DNA from: a bacterium
GTDB lineage: Bacteria; Auribacterota; Auribacteria; Auribacterales; Auribacteraceae
Assembly (NCBI GenBank): GCA_018435605.1
Contig: JAHDNF010000032.1
Span: 1-61,729, forward strand
DNA length: 61,729 bases
Reading direction: 5' to 3'
Position 1 is the first letter of the stretch. Each line of letters starts with the position of its first letter. Made by a program: the position numbers and the translations under genes. A model generated the notes under the pieces. The model saw only the letters and a list, made by a program, of their open reading frames with translations, was not told the DNA's origin and did no database searches. Positions 1-8,421 of this stretch are shown here, piece by piece.

Positions 1-346
1 TACGCTAGGCAGTCCGTATTATACTACAGAAGTAGGAGCATATGATGAATCGGAAAGTCCTTACGGGACGTATGACCAGAACGGAAATGTGTGGGAATGG
101 AACGAAGCTCTAATAAGCGGTCAGTACCGCGGTTTGCGTGGTGGTTCGTGGGCTCTCAATGCGGACTACCTGCCCTCTTCCTACCGCAACTACAACAATC
201 CGACTCTCGAGAACGACTACTTCGGTTTTCGAGTTGCAAGTTCCTTCGCTGGAGACGAGGGGGGAGCTGTTCCTGAGCCTGCAAGTGTAGGACTTGTGCT
301 GTTAAGTGTGGGTGGCTTGGTACTGCGTCGGGCAAAAAGAGCTTAA
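1..346 (+). CDS. DGR target protein, FGE/C-type-lectin-like domain with PEP-CTERM anchor (5' partial)
   Basis: The reading frame is open from base 2, so the start lies outside the window. The visible part carries the end of a formylglycine-generating-enzyme (FGE) type domain: GNVWEW, RGGSW and GFRVASS are its usual motifs, and this fold is a common DGR target. The RGGSW-to-FRVASS stretch is the variable region (128-245). It is followed by a C-terminal VPEPAS motif, a short hydrophobic helix and RRAKRA, which is a PEP-CTERM sorting signal normally processed by an exosortase. The protein is therefore probably exported and displayed at the cell surface with a hypervariable ligand-binding face. 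A hairpin terminator follows at 381-403. The family assignment is firm; the ligand is unknown. Confidence 0.9.
   Translation, partial: TLGSPYYTTEVGAYDESESPYGTYDQNGNVWEWNEALISGQYRGLRGGSWALNADYLPSSYRNYNNPTLENDYFGFRVASSFAGDEGGAVPEPASVGLVLLSVGGLVLRRAKRA
128..245 (+). repeat. DGR variable region (VR)
   Basis: This 118-bp segment aligns without gaps to the template repeat at 1864-1981. By eye there are 13 differences, and every one falls where the template has adenine. That is the signature of adenine-specific mutagenic retrohoming. The last part of the alignment, from GGTTTTCGAG to TTCCT, is identical and would contain the initiation-of-homing region. Confidence 0.95.
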
Positions 347-380
347 TCCTTTATCCTTTAGTCCTTTTACCCTTTACCAA

Positions 381-403
381 AAGCCCGCGTAAGCGGGCTT
401 TTT
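381..403 (+). terminator. Hairpin terminator after the DGR target gene
   Basis: AAGCCCGC and GCGGGCTT form a perfect 8-bp stem around a GTAA loop, followed by a short T run. It lies 35 bp after the stop of the PEP-CTERM gene. The stem length and tetraloop also resemble the hairpins that some DGRs need downstream of VR, so a second role is possible. Confidence 0.75.
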
Positions 404-422
404 CGCGGGAAATTTTTTGATA

Positions 423-815
423 ATGCGCAAAAAAGCAGTATCTACAGAACCGCCGCTGGTATTGATAAAATGGTATGATGTAACGGGCTGGATGCTTGAT
501 CGTATAGATAATTTTCCCAAAAATCAGCGTTTTATATTCGGGCATCGCCTCGCGGATTATGTGTTAGCGGTGCTGGAACTGCTTGTTGAGGCGTCGTACA
601 CCTCAAATAAAGCGGATATTCTGGCACGCGCGAACGAAAAGATAGAGATTATCCGCTGGTTAGTTCGTTTAGCGCACGACAGGCGTTTGTTTACCGCGCG
701 CCAGTATATATATGTATCCGAACTGTTGACAGAATGCGGGCGTATGGTTGGCGGGTGGCTCAAAAAATCTTCACACAAGAGGCAGTCTGATGCGCCGGGT
801 AAAGAACCTGTTTGA
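423..815 (+). CDS. avd: DGR accessory protein Avd (four-helix bundle)
   Basis: This is a basic, helix-rich protein of about 130 aa lying between the VR-bearing gene and the reverse transcriptase, the usual place for an accessory variability determinant. The sequence fits the Avd family: an amphipathic N-terminal helix (residues about 10-30), a helix around RLADYVLAVLELLVEA, and a C-terminal pair including the RQYIYVSELLTECGRMVGGW segment. Avd forms a pentameric barrel that binds the template RNA and the RT. The ATG at 423 is preferred over an upstream TTG at 417, although the ribosome-binding site is weak. The 3' end overlaps the RT gene by 26 bp, suggesting translational coupling. Confidence 0.85.
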   Translation: MRKKAVSTEPPLVLIKWYDVTGWMLDRIDNFPKNQRFIFGHRLADYVLAVLELLVEASYTSNKADILARANEKIEIIRWLVRLAHDRRLFTARQYIYVSELLTECGRMVGGWLKKSSHKRQSDAPGKEPV

Positions 816-1833
816 TGATGTCTGTTCATACGAAAATTTGTATGCGGCGGCTCGGCTGGCGTTAAAAGGCAAGCGCGGCAAATATCCGGCGGCGCGTTTT
901 TTCGCTGAATCTGAAAAAGAGATTGTGCGTTTGCGTGCCGAACTGATATCCGAAACATACCGTCATGGCGGCTACACGTATTTTACGATATACGAACCGA
1001 AAGAACGGCTTGTGGGAGCGGCTCCATTTAGAGACCGTGTCGTACATCACGCGGTTGTGCGTGTAATTGAGCCGATACTTGAGAAGCGGTTTATTGAGGA
1101 TTCTTTCGCCTGCCGACTCGGTAAAGGAACGCACGCGGCAATGCGCCGGGCGTTTGAGTTTACGCGCCGTTACAGGTTTGCGTTAAAATGCGATATACGC
1201 AAATATTTCGCGTCGATAGAACATGATGTGCTGATGTCGTCGATCAAACGTATTATAGCCGATACCCGCCTGCTGAGGCTTATACAGGTTATCCTTGACA
1301 GTCACCATGACAGCATACGGCAGGAATGGGATATTGACGGCAGTTTGTTTGATATGCGCCAATACCCGCGCGGTTTGCCGATAGGCAATCTTACCAGCCA
1401 GATACTGGCGAACCTGCATTTGAACGCTCTCGACCATTTTGTAAAGCATACGTTACGGGTAAAAGGATATGTTCGTTATATGGACGATTTTATTCTTTTC
1501 GATAACCGCAAAGCGCAGTTAAAGGCTTGGGGTTTACGTATTAAACAGAAACTCGCCCGAATGCGCTTAGAGATGCATCCCGATAAATACCGTTTGATGC
1601 CCACATCGCACGGTGTGGATTTTGTCGGGTATGTTTTGTATTCTAACGGTCGTATTCGGGTCAGGTCGTCTACGGTTAAGCGGTTTATCGTAAAATACCG
1701 CGAAATGATGTGGCATTTTCGGCATAAACGCATACATGCCGATGATGTAACACCCCGGGTAAACTCATGGTGCGCGCACGTAGCGCACGCGCAGAGTTAC
1801 GGGTTGCGCAGGATAGTGTTATCCGCGCATTGA
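790..1833 (+). CDS. DGR-type reverse transcriptase
   Basis: The protein is about 347 aa, normal for a DGR RT. Visible RT motifs are CDIRKYFASIEH (motif A region, residues about 134-147), GLPIGNLTSQ (about 195-205, the IGxxxSQ motif that marks DGR enzymes) and YMDDF (about 230-234, the catalytic YxDD). It copies the template repeat RNA with errors at adenines and, with Avd, supplies cDNA that replaces VR. The start at 790 is chosen because the ATG follows an AGAGG box at suitable spacing; an upstream in-frame ATG at 748 lies deep inside avd. The template repeat begins 31 bp after the stop. Confidence 0.95.
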   Translation: MRRVKNLFDDVCSYENLYAAARLALKGKRGKYPAARFFAESEKEIVRLRAELISETYRHGGYTYFTIYEPKERLVGAAPFRDRVVHHAVVRVIEPILEKRFIEDSFACRLGKGTHAAMRRAFEFTRRYRFALKCDIRKYFASIEHDVLMSSIKRIIADTRLLRLIQVILDSHHDSIRQEWDIDGSLFDMRQYPRGLPIGNLTSQILANLHLNALDHFVKHTLRVKGYVRYMDDFILFDNRKAQLKAWGLRIKQKLARMRLEMHPDKYRLMPTSHGVDFVGYVLYSNGRIRVRSSTVKRFIVKYREMMWHFRHKRIHADDVTPRVNSWCAHVAHAQSYGLRRIVLSAH

Positions 1834-1863
1834 AGGGAAACTGGGGTTTAAACGGCTGTTGGG

Positions 1864-1981
1864 CGCGGTTTGCGTGGTGGTTCGTGGAATAACAATGCGA
1901 ACAACCTGCCCTCTTCCAACCGCAACAACAACAATCCGACTAACGAGAACAACAACATCGGTTTTCGAGTTGCAAGTTCCT
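1864..1981 (+). repeat. DGR template repeat (TR)
   Basis: This is the non-coding partner of VR and is rich in AAC codon-like triplets, so random change at A yields many amino acids. It shares its full 118-bp length with VR at 128-245. It sits downstream of the RT rather than between avd and RT. Downstream, TACAGG/CCTGTA (about 2024-2043) can form a small hairpin. An apparent reading frame through TR is a by-product of its similarity to VR. Confidence 0.95.
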
Positions 1982-2253
1982 GCTATAGTGAACGATTGAA
2001 AATACAGTATAAGCCGGAATCGTACAGGTGCACAAGCCTGTACGGCAGAGCGATTCTCAGGAACTACCCGGTTTTCCTGCGTGTCCGCTACAGGCGGGCG
2101 GGCGAATAATACAATGCCAGCCGTGGCGAGTAGTGTTTTACGAAAGGCGCGGCTGGCTTTATATATCCCGCTGAACATGTATTTGACTGACTACGCGCTT
2201 TTTATCCATCTGTGCAACTCATACTTCGGACAAAAAATTCAAACTCCATCTGA

Positions 2254-2985
2254 CGGTTCGCGAAGAATAGACCGAAACAACACTACATCGACGGTTTCGA
2301 ACTTGTATTCGATACGACCGCCGATTTGGATGTTACGCCCGGTGTTGTGCAGATCGGTCAGAACAACGAATTCTATTCATCGGTCTCAAAAATCGACGTT
2401 AACGGAATCACATCAGCCGGCAACTATTTCGAAGGATCGCAGGTATCCGGTACCGGTATCGTGTACGTCTATCTCACGCCGTATGGATCAACCGTCCGGG
2501 TGAAATATTCGATGAACGCGCCTCAATATTCCGATACGTTCGGTAATACCGCAGGTACGTTGATCTACCGTAAAATAGCCGGCACACCCGACGTATGGTA
2601 CCGCTGTATCGGCGCGGTTCGAGTCACGTCAAACGCTATCGACAAATTCAGGCAACAGGGATCATATCTCGCGCTCGATTCATTTATCAGCATATCAGCC
2701 GGTTCAACATCTGATTCGCATATTCCGAAGATAAGCAAGCTCGGAAACTTCTGGCTCGAAGCGTATGCCGGTAACGGTCAATACGCGTTGAGTCAGCTGA
2801 GAACTGCAGGGTCGACTGGCGACTATTTTGTTGCTGGCTGGGGATCGCCGGTCGCTCATGAGTTGCGTGATACCGCGGTTGTCGCATGTCCTACCAACGA
2901 CGATCAGCAGGTTGATTATGTGGCGAACGTATCGAGCGGCACGTCGATTTGTAAACTTGTCGGTTGGTGGATAAATATCAGATAA
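2254..2985 (+). pseudogene. 5'-truncated tail-fibre gene fragment
   Basis: From 2281 on, the frame encodes about 235 residues closely similar to the C-terminal third of the complete fibre protein at 29813-31753. Shared stretches include YIDGFELVFDT, GSTVRVKYS and KLVGWWINIR at the C terminus. An in-frame stop at 2251-2253 and the abrupt start of similarity at 2281 show that the N-terminal two thirds are missing, and there is no convincing start with a ribosome-binding site. Genes following it match those that follow the full-length fibre. It could be a silent receptor-binding donor for recombination with the intact fibre, or simply a remnant. Confidence 0.8.
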
Positions 2986-3002
2986 GACGTGGAGGGTATC
3001 GT

Positions 3003-3239
3003 ATGACGGCAGATCATCATTGTAAACAGGAAGCAAAAATATCGGCGCACGGCGAACAGATAAAAGGGATTTGCGAGAAACTCGACGAGTTCAAGCAGGA
3101 TATCAAAGCGGACATTCAGCGGATATTCCAGAAACTTGACGAACGCCCGAGTTGGAAAATCACCGCCCTGTTATCCGGTGCGTTGGGTTCGTGCATAACT
3201 ATTATTGCGGTATTTATAAAAGTATTATTTTCAAAATGA
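3003..3239 (+). CDS. Small coiled-coil plus membrane protein, holin/XhlA-like
   Basis: This 78-aa protein has a charged, helical N-terminal two thirds (residues about 8-50, likely coiled coil) and one C-terminal membrane helix (about 54-76). This layout is seen in XhlA-type proteins of phage lysis cassettes. It directly follows the fibre fragment, and the ATG at 3003 has a GGAGG box. A nearly identical copy lies at 31772-32008 in the same context. The lysis role is inferred from topology and position only. Confidence 0.6.
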   Translation: MTADHHCKQEAKISAHGEQIKGICEKLDEFKQDIKADIQRIFQKLDERPSWKITALLSGALGSCITIIAVFIKVLFSK

Positions 3240-3252
3240 AAGGAGATTGGAC

Positions 3253-3543
3253 ATGAGTGAACTGAGTTTTCGTGAAAAATTGTTTGAAGCGGTAAAAGAA
3301 GCGGTTGCATCGGCTGAAGGTGTATTCGCCGACGGGCACGGTGACGAAAAGAAACAAATGGTAATCGATTGGGTACTGGCGTTCCGCAAAAAGTATCTTG
3401 ATACGCGGTTACCGGATTTCATCGAAGATTTCTTCGTTAAAATCATCCTCGACGGATTGATCGAGAAAGCGTGGCAACTGCTAACCGAAAAAGGAATCAT
3501 CAATGTTGGCAAAGCTAACCAGCTTACTGCGCAGACTCTATAA
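3253..3543 (+). CDS. Hypothetical protein of the tail-end/lysis cassette
   Basis: This 96-aa, mainly helical protein has no clear membrane segment or catalytic motif. The ATG at 3253 is preferred to a TTG at 3247 because AAAGGAG ends 7 bases upstream. It overlaps the next gene by 41 bp. Its paralogue at 32034-32327 is in the same order and also overlaps its neighbour, but it has diverged more than the flanking genes. No function is recognised. Confidence 0.65.
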   Translation: MSELSFREKLFEAVKEAVASAEGVFADGHGDEKKQMVIDWVLAFRKKYLDTRLPDFIEDFFVKIILDGLIEKAWQLLTEKGIINVGKANQLTAQTL

Positions 3544-3985
3544 AAAAGAGAAAGGCAAACCGTTCTGGTTATTCAAATGGACGATCCGCTGGATTCTGAT
3601 ATGCGCCCTGCCGATTATGGCAGGGTGCGCAGGATCCGCAAAAGTGCAGGCTGTAGAATCGATCTGGAAATGGCCTAATTTCCTGCAGAATTTATTGCGG
3701 TCGGTTGCTATCAATCAGCGCACCACCACGACGATTTACGGTGTCGACCCGAAATATCTTCTCTATGCGTTTATCCTGACAACAATCGCAGTAAGTATCC
3801 CATGGTTAGTAGTGGTACTTTTGCGGTCTCGTAAAATCTCAAAACTGAAACGGATCATCAAGACGCTGGTCGTATCTATCGACGGTCACGCCGATATCAA
3901 ATCGGTAAAACGGCATTCCAAGATGGTATCTAAGGCGGATCGGTTTTATAAAAAAATTATTGATAAATATATCAATAGTGTATAA
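3503..3985 (+). CDS. Lipoprotein-like membrane protein of the lysis cassette
   Basis: This 160-aa protein has a basic N-terminal region, a hydrophobic stretch ending in a lipobox-like PIMAGC (around residue 41), a hydrophilic part, and a second hydrophobic helix around residues 86-108 followed by a basic tail. The gene starts inside the previous one, which recalls overlapping spanin genes, but the second membrane helix does not fit a classical outer-membrane spanin. A close paralogue is at 32287-32766. The membrane location is well supported; the lysis role is inference from context. Confidence 0.65.
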   Translation: MLAKLTSLLRRLYKKEKGKPFWLFKWTIRWILICALPIMAGCAGSAKVQAVESIWKWPNFLQNLLRSVAINQRTTTTIYGVDPKYLLYAFILTTIAVSIPWLVVVLLRSRKISKLKRIIKTLVVSIDGHADIKSVKRHSKMVSKADRFYKKIIDKYINSV

Positions 3986-4011
3986 TATGCACCTACACGA
4001 AAGGAGTGTAT

Positions 4012-4569
4012 ATGTCAGCTGTTAAATGCAATGAATGCGGCAAACAGATTAGTTTAGATGCTAAAAAATGTCCTTATTGCAAACCAAAATCTATTTGTAT
4101 TACTACGTATCTCGTGACAACACTATATACAACAATAAAGTTAATTGCATTCTTTTCTATCTTTGTTGTAATGACTTTTTTTGTGAGACATTGTAATTGG
4201 TTCAATACTGAAATTAAAGGTAAGAGTTCCTCGAATAATATCAGAGAGACAAAACACTCTGAAACTCCATCTGAAACATTAGCATCTATAGATAAAGCTA
4301 CTTATCACACCCAATATGAACCTAGGCATTATGATTTCCTCCTTGATCAGATAGAAAAATATACAAATGTATCAGACAAAAAATTTATTGCTGCTCTCAT
4401 CAATAAAGCCCAAATGGATTTAGAAAACAAGGTACCTGGTCTAACATTATATGAAGTAGCTCGAGGAATAAAAAATGTCGCAGAAGAATTTTATTACAGA
4501 GAAGGTACGAAGCAAGATTTACGGACAATTACTGCATGGTATATGACTCTCACTGAGATGGATTCTTGA
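4012..4569 (+). CDS. Zinc-ribbon membrane protein, function unknown
   Basis: This 185-aa protein begins with a zinc ribbon (CNECG and CPYC, residues about 5-23), followed by a membrane helix (about 31-62) and a hydrophilic C-terminal domain of about 120 aa. AAGGAG at 4001-4006 supports the ATG at 4012 rather than the GTG at 4006. It occupies the slot taken by unrelated genes (32846-33819) in the second tail-end module, so it behaves as exchangeable cargo. The low GC content contrasts with the upstream tail genes. A zinc-ribbon/DUF4352 protein at 46411 has a similar N-terminal plan but is otherwise different. Confidence 0.7.
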   Translation: MSAVKCNECGKQISLDAKKCPYCKPKSICITTYLVTTLYTTIKLIAFFSIFVVMTFFVRHCNWFNTEIKGKSSSNNIRETKHSETPSETLASIDKATYHTQYEPRHYDFLLDQIEKYTNVSDKKFIAALINKAQMDLENKVPGLTLYEVARGIKNVAEEFYYREGTKQDLRTITAWYMTLTEMDS

Positions 4570-4637
4570 GCAGTCATAGCTTTAAAATCTCACGCAAGCT
4601 CACCTCTGATCAAATCATAACTATCTGCAGAAAAACG

Positions 4638-4742
4638 CATTATACCCCTTGACTCCCCCTCAAACCTATGGCCTTATACCCCCAGTTTTTTAGATCGGAA
4701 AAGGCAACAAAAACGCAACCGCAAAACTGGGAGGATTCGAAG
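4638..4742 (+). promoter_or_regulatory. Conserved leader with SD-sequestering hairpin, copy A
   Basis: This leader recurs upstream of three small genes (also 34137-34236 and 34640-34762). All copies share TTGACTCCCC, TATGGCCTTATACCCCC, AGTTTTTTAGAT and CTGGGAGGATTCGAAGATGG. CCCCCAGTTTT at 4679-4689 can pair with AAAACTGGGAGG at 4723-4734, enclosing the whole Shine-Dalgarno with one bulged A. The loop sequence varies while both arms are kept. TTGACT followed by TTATAC could be a promoter, but the 19-20 bp spacing is long. Confidence 0.6.
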
Positions 4743-4922
4743 ATGGTAAATTTCGCAGAATTGTATGATCGCAACATCACAATCAAGGATTATCTGGAAC
4801 TTGCAACGATATTTTCCAGCTATTTGGAAGATTGCGTTGCTGATGAAGTGTGCACGGCAGATGAAAAAATGTCGGCTGTAATTGAAGTTCTTAAAGACGC
4901 ACAATTGTTTGATGAATATTGA
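4743..4922 (+). CDS. Small acidic protein under the conserved leader
   Basis: This 59-aa acidic helical protein starts MVNFAELYDRNITIKDYLEL. The ATG at 4743 has GGGAGG 8 bases upstream. A paralogue at 34763-34939 is about three-quarters identical by eye. It sits between the hairpin leader and a terminator and is followed by the 66-aa gene at 4979. A phage-regulatory or anti-defence role is possible, but nothing in the sequence proves it. Confidence 0.7.
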   Translation: MVNFAELYDRNITIKDYLELATIFSSYLEDCVADEVCTADEKMSAVIEVLKDAQLFDEY

Positions 4923-4932
4923 GATGCGAATC

Positions 4933-4963
4933 GCGGGGCGGTTAATAGCCGCCTCGCTTTTTT
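4933..4963 (+). terminator. Rho-independent terminator
   Basis: GCGGGGCGG and CCGCCTCGC form a 9-bp stem (one G-U pair) with a 7-base loop and six T residues. It separates the 59-aa gene from the 66-aa gene. The matching position in the second module (34947-34968) keeps the stem but has lost the T run. Confidence 0.8.
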
Positions 4964-4978
4964 ATAAGGGAAACCGAG

Positions 4979-5179
4979 ATGAACAGCATAATAAAAGTAT
5001 TGATGGAACGTGACGAGTTGAGCAGATCGGAAGCGGTAGAGTTATTCAAGGAAGCGCAACACGAACTGAACAATCGGTTAGTGGCCGGCGAAGATTGTTA
5101 CGATATTTGTCAGGAATACTTCGGTCTTGAACCTGATTATCTGATGGACTTAATCCCTGAACCGTCTTTTGTAGGATAA
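4979..5179 (+). CDS. Small acidic conserved protein
   Basis: This 66-aa protein is predicted to be helical, with the motif GEDCYDICQEYFGLEPDYL near its C terminus. A nearly identical paralogue is at 34990-35187, also just before a terminator. AAGGGAAACCGAG upstream gives a moderate ribosome-binding site. A YFGLEPDYLMDLIPE end is reminiscent of small plasmid or phage housekeeping proteins, but no named family is recognised. Confidence 0.7.
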   Translation: MNSIIKVLMERDELSRSEAVELFKEAQHELNNRLVAGEDCYDICQEYFGLEPDYLMDLIPEPSFVG

Positions 5180-5202
5180 CCACGCATAACCTCAGTCAAC
5201 AG

Positions 5203-5239
5203 AACCTTCGCTGAATAAAAAGTTTGGCGAAGGTTTTGT
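5203..5239 (+). terminator. Terminator closing the first tail-end module
   Basis: AACCTTCGC (5203-5211) pairs with GCGAAGGTT (5227-5235), followed by a T-rich run. Equivalent hairpins are at 34514-34566 and 35247-35284. In both modules the next large operon is a defence-type system, so this hairpin marks the boundary of the shared part. Confidence 0.75.
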
Positions 5240-5261
5240 TGTACTCTGGTATGGACACGAT

Positions 5262-5471
5262 ATGGAGTATATTCCGATGTGTTATCAAAAGAAATATCTT
5301 CCCATGGCAGAGATAAAACGAATAGTTAAAGAAATTGGTTTCTGGCTCGATGATTTGCGCAAGCTATGTAAAGAATTTTATCCATGGATTAATGATGAAA
5401 CATCCGGTTTTCATGTCTACATGGACAGACCGGATAATTTTTTAAAATATTTAAATCTTGTAACTATATGA
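5262..5471 (+). CDS. Hypothetical small protein (uncertain)
   Basis: This is a 69-aa open frame with a plausible hydrophilic composition, and nothing about it is recognised. The start could be the ATG at 5262 or the one at 5277, and neither has a strong ribosome-binding site. It lies alone between the terminator and the restriction-modification operon. It may be a gene remnant. Confidence 0.35.
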   Translation: MEYIPMCYQKKYLPMAEIKRIVKEIGFWLDDLRKLCKEFYPWINDETSGFHVYMDRPDNFLKYLNLVTI

Positions 5472-5708
5472 TGTTTTTTATAAAATATTTGGCATAATTT
5501 TCTTTTTCTTGAATTATATTCCATATGGATTTTTGTTGATATCAGCATGGATGTTTTTTACCGTTCTCTTTTAAAGATGTAAGAAATTTGATAGTATAAG
5601 GATTGCAGAAGAGAGTGGAGATGAAAAAGAAAAATAATCAATGACAAAAAGTAAAATTTAAATATCAAATAAATATAGAATATCCGACAGGATTTTAAGG
5701 AGAGTTTT

Positions 5709-7232
5709 ATGGCGCAAAATAATGAATTGGAAAAAACTTTATGGGCGGCGGCGGATAAGCTTCGTAATAATATGGACGCGGCAGAGTATAAGCATATTGT
5801 TCTTGGTCTTATCTTTTTGAAATACATTTCAGACGCATTTAATGATTTATATGAAAAGTTGAAAGCCGGAAAAGGTGAATTTGAAGGTGCTGACCCGGAA
5901 GATAAAGACGAGTATCTTGCGCACAATATCTTCTTTGTTCCCGAAAAATCACGCTGGCAATTTTTACAAGATAGAGCAAAACAGCCGGAGATTGGCAAGC
6001 TCATCGATGATGCGATGGACTCTATTGAAAAAATTAATCATTCACTTAAAGGTGTGTTGCCTAAAATATACGCTGATCCAGAGCTTAATAAGCAACGTCT
6101 CGGTGAACTGATAGACTTAATCGGGACAATCGGTTTTAATCAGAGCGGACATAAAGCTAAAGATTTGCTTGGACGTGTGTATGAATATTTTCTCGGAGAA
6201 TTTGCAGATGCAGAAGGGAAAAAAGGCGGACAGTTTTATACGCCTGCTTGTATCGTTAAAATTCTGGTTGCAATGTTGGAACCATATCAGGGGCGCGTTT
6301 ATGACGGTTGTTGCGGTTCGGGCGGAATGTTTGTCCAGAGTGAAAAATTCATCGAAGAACACGGCGGGCGGATTGGTGATATCTCAATATTCGGACAGGA
6401 ATCAAACCCAACTACCTTACGGCTTGCCAAGATGAATCTTGCTATCCGAGGTATCGACGCGAAACTTGAACTTGGCGATACTTTTTTAAGTGATAAAAAT
6501 CCTGATTTAAAAGCGGATTATATTCTCGCAAATCCCCCGTTTAATGTAAGTGATTGGAGTGGTGAGCAGTTGCGAGATGATAAAAGGTGGAAATACGGTG
6601 TGCCTCCCACAGGTAACGCCAACTATGCATGGTTACAGCATTTTGTTCATAAACTAAGCCCAAGCGGAACGGCGGGGATTGTATTGGCAAACGGAAGCAT
6701 GAACTCTAATTCTGGTGGTGAAGGGGAAATCAGGCAAAGCATGATTGAAGCGGGGCTGATCGACTGCATGGTTGCACTGCCCGCCCAACTATTTTATAAC
6801 ACCATGATTCCGGCTTGCCTCTGGTTTTTAGCTCGTAATAAAACAAATGGTAAATTCCGTAACCGTTCAAATGAAATTCTTTTTATTGACGCGCGTAAAC
6901 TCGGCACCATGATCAATCGCCGGAATAAAGAACTGACCGATAACGATATAAAGCTTATTTCCGAAACATATCACAATTGGCGTAATAAAGACGGGAATTA
7001 CGAAGATAAACCCGGATTTTGTAAATCAGCTACCATTCAGGAAGTGAAAGAAAAGAATTTTGTTCTTATGCCTGGACGGTATGTGGGAACGGAAGAGGAA
7101 GAAGATGATGGCATCCCTTTTGAAGAAAAAATGAATACATTGACCTCAAAGCTGGCTGAGCAGTTTGCTAAAAGCAATGAGCTTGAGAAAACTATTCGGG
7201 AGAACTTGAAGGGGATCGGGTATGGGGTCTAG
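5709..7232 (+). CDS. hsdM: Type I restriction-modification methyltransferase subunit
   Basis: This 507-aa protein has the HsdM layout: an N-terminal helical domain (residues about 5-130), an AdoMet motif in [10 protein letters not shown] (about 197-206) and the adenine methylase motif NPPF (about 275-278). Together with HsdS it methylates adenine within the bipartite recognition site. TAAGGAG precedes the ATG. It overlaps hsdS by 11 bp, starting an operon of hsdM, hsdS, a HEPN-like gene and hsdR. GC content is clearly lower than in the tail genes, in keeping with cargo of separate origin. Confidence 0.96.
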   Translation: MAQNNELEKTLWAAADKLRNNMDAAEYKHIVLGLIFLKYISDAFNDLYEKLKAGKGEFEGADPEDKDEYLAHNIFFVPEKSRWQFLQDRAKQPEIGKLIDDAMDSIEKINHSLKGVLPKIYADPELNKQRLGELIDLIGTIGFNQSGHKAKDLLGRVYEYFLGEFADAEGKKGGQFYTPACIVKILVAMLEPYQGRVYDGCCGSGGMFVQSEKFIEEHGGRIGDISIFGQESNPTTLRLAKMNLAIRGIDAKLELGDTFLSDKNPDLKADYILANPPFNVSDWSGEQLRDDKRWKYGVPPTGNANYAWLQHFVHKLSPSGTAGIVLANGSMNSNSGGEGEIRQSMIEAGLIDCMVALPAQLFYNTMIPACLWFLARNKTNGKFRNRSNEILFIDARKLGTMINRRNKELTDNDIKLISETYHNWRNKDGNYEDKPGFCKSATIQEVKEKNFVLMPGRYVGTEEEEDDGIPFEEKMNTLTSKLAEQFAKSNELEKTIRENLKGIGYGV

Positions 7233-8421
7233 TAACTGGAAAGATATTGTTTTAGAAGATGCTATTGAATTTAGGAATGGTAAGACATCACCCCAACGTC
7301 AAGACAATGGAGCTAACCCTGTTTATGGCGGAAACGGTGTAATTGGATATACAGAAGAATACAACAGTACATCAGAAACTATCATTATTGGTAGGGTTGG
7401 AGCTTATTGTGGAAGTGTTTACTTTTACGAAGGTAGTTGCTGGGTTACAGATAATGCAATCATTGGGAAAATTAGAAAAGATTACGATGGAAGATTCCTG
7501 TTTTATTTATTAAAGCTTCTAAATCTCAACAACCATAGAACAGGGTCAAGTCAACCGCTTGTTAATCAGACGATTCTTAATTCTATTCAAATAAGAGTTC
7601 CTAGAGAAAAGCAAAATCAGATGCGGATTGCTTCTATTCTTTCTGCTCTTGATGAAAAAATTGAATTAAACCGACAGACAAATCAGACTCTGGAAGCAAT
7701 CGCACAGGCGATTTATAAAGAATGGTTTGTTAATTTTAACTTCCCAGATGACGAAGGCAAACCCTACCAAGATAATGGCGGCGAAATGCAAGAAAGCGAA
7801 CTAGGACTCATTCCCAAGGGCTGGAGAGTTGCGAGATTGGGTGAAGTTTTAGATACTATAGAGTCAGGCACAAGACCTAAAGGGGGCGTTGGAGATTTAT
7901 CTAATGGAATACCAAGTATCGGGGCAGAGAATATTATTGGGTTAGGAAAGTATGATTATTCAAAAGAAAAATATATTTCAGAAGATTTTTTCAAAAAAAT
8001 GAATCGAGGGATTGTACGATCAAAAGATGTTTTACTTTATAAGGATGGTGCAAGTCTAGGAAGAAAAAGCATGTTTATGAACGACTTTCCTCATAAAATC
8101 TGCGCTGTTAATGAGCATGTTTTTATATTGAGAACAAATGAACAGATCAATCAATATTTTCTCTATTTTTGGTTAGATCAGTCTTTTATGACGGAAAACA
8201 TTCGAAACTTGAACACTAATTCTGCACAGCCGGGTATTAATCAGTCAGGAGTATCGTCTTTGCAAGTGTTGATTCCCTGTAAGGAAGTATTGCAAAAATT
8301 TGAAGTATTAATCGAACCTCTCTTGAATCAACTTTTTGTTGGATGTAAGCAAAATACGACTCTTTCTAAGATCAGGGATATCATGTTGCCAAAGTTAATG
8401 AATGGTGAGATAGAAGTATGA
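7222..8421 (+). CDS. hsdS: Type I restriction-modification specificity subunit
   Basis: This 399-aa protein has two target-recognition domains. The first (residues about 4-140) ends in a helical spacer with [19 protein letters not shown] (about 150-175). The second (about 200-375) starts [12 protein letters not shown] and ends with [17 protein letters not shown], the usual C-terminal spacer. It chooses the DNA sequence for both methylation and cleavage. The start overlaps hsdM and the stop overlaps the next ATG (ATGA), so translation is probably coupled. Target specificity cannot be read from the sequence. Confidence 0.95.
   Translation: MGSSNWKDIVLEDAIEFRNGKTSPQRQDNGANPVYGGNGVIGYTEEYNSTSETIIIGRVGAYCGSVYFYEGSCWVTDNAIIGKIRKDYDGRFLFYLLKLLNLNNHRTGSSQPLVNQTILNSIQIRVPREKQNQMRIASILSALDEKIELNRQTNQTLEAIAQAIYKEWFVNFNFPDDEGKPYQDNGGEMQESELGLIPKGWRVARLGEVLDTIESGTRPKGGVGDLSNGIPSIGAENIIGLGKYDYSKEKYISEDFFKKMNRGIVRSKDVLLYKDGASLGRKSMFMNDFPHKICAVNEHVFILRTNEQINQYFLYFWLDQSFMTENIRNLNTNSAQPGINQSGVSSLQVLIPCKEVLQKFEVLIEPLLNQLFVGCKQNTTLSKIRDIMLPKLMNGEIEV

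Noticed and set aside
1870-2109. An open frame through the template repeat that resembles the DGR target protein
   Set aside because: It is the non-coding TR read in the VR frame. The Asn-rich content comes from AAC triplets, it has no ribosome-binding site and no domain beyond the repeat.
2254-2985. The fibre fragment as the DGR target
   Set aside because: It has no similarity to the template repeat. The only VR found is in the PEP-CTERM gene at 128-245.
3503-3985. Firm call of an outer-membrane spanin for the lipoprotein-like gene
   Set aside because: The overlapping-gene layout fits, but the protein has a second membrane helix and a basic tail, which classical outer-membrane spanins lack.
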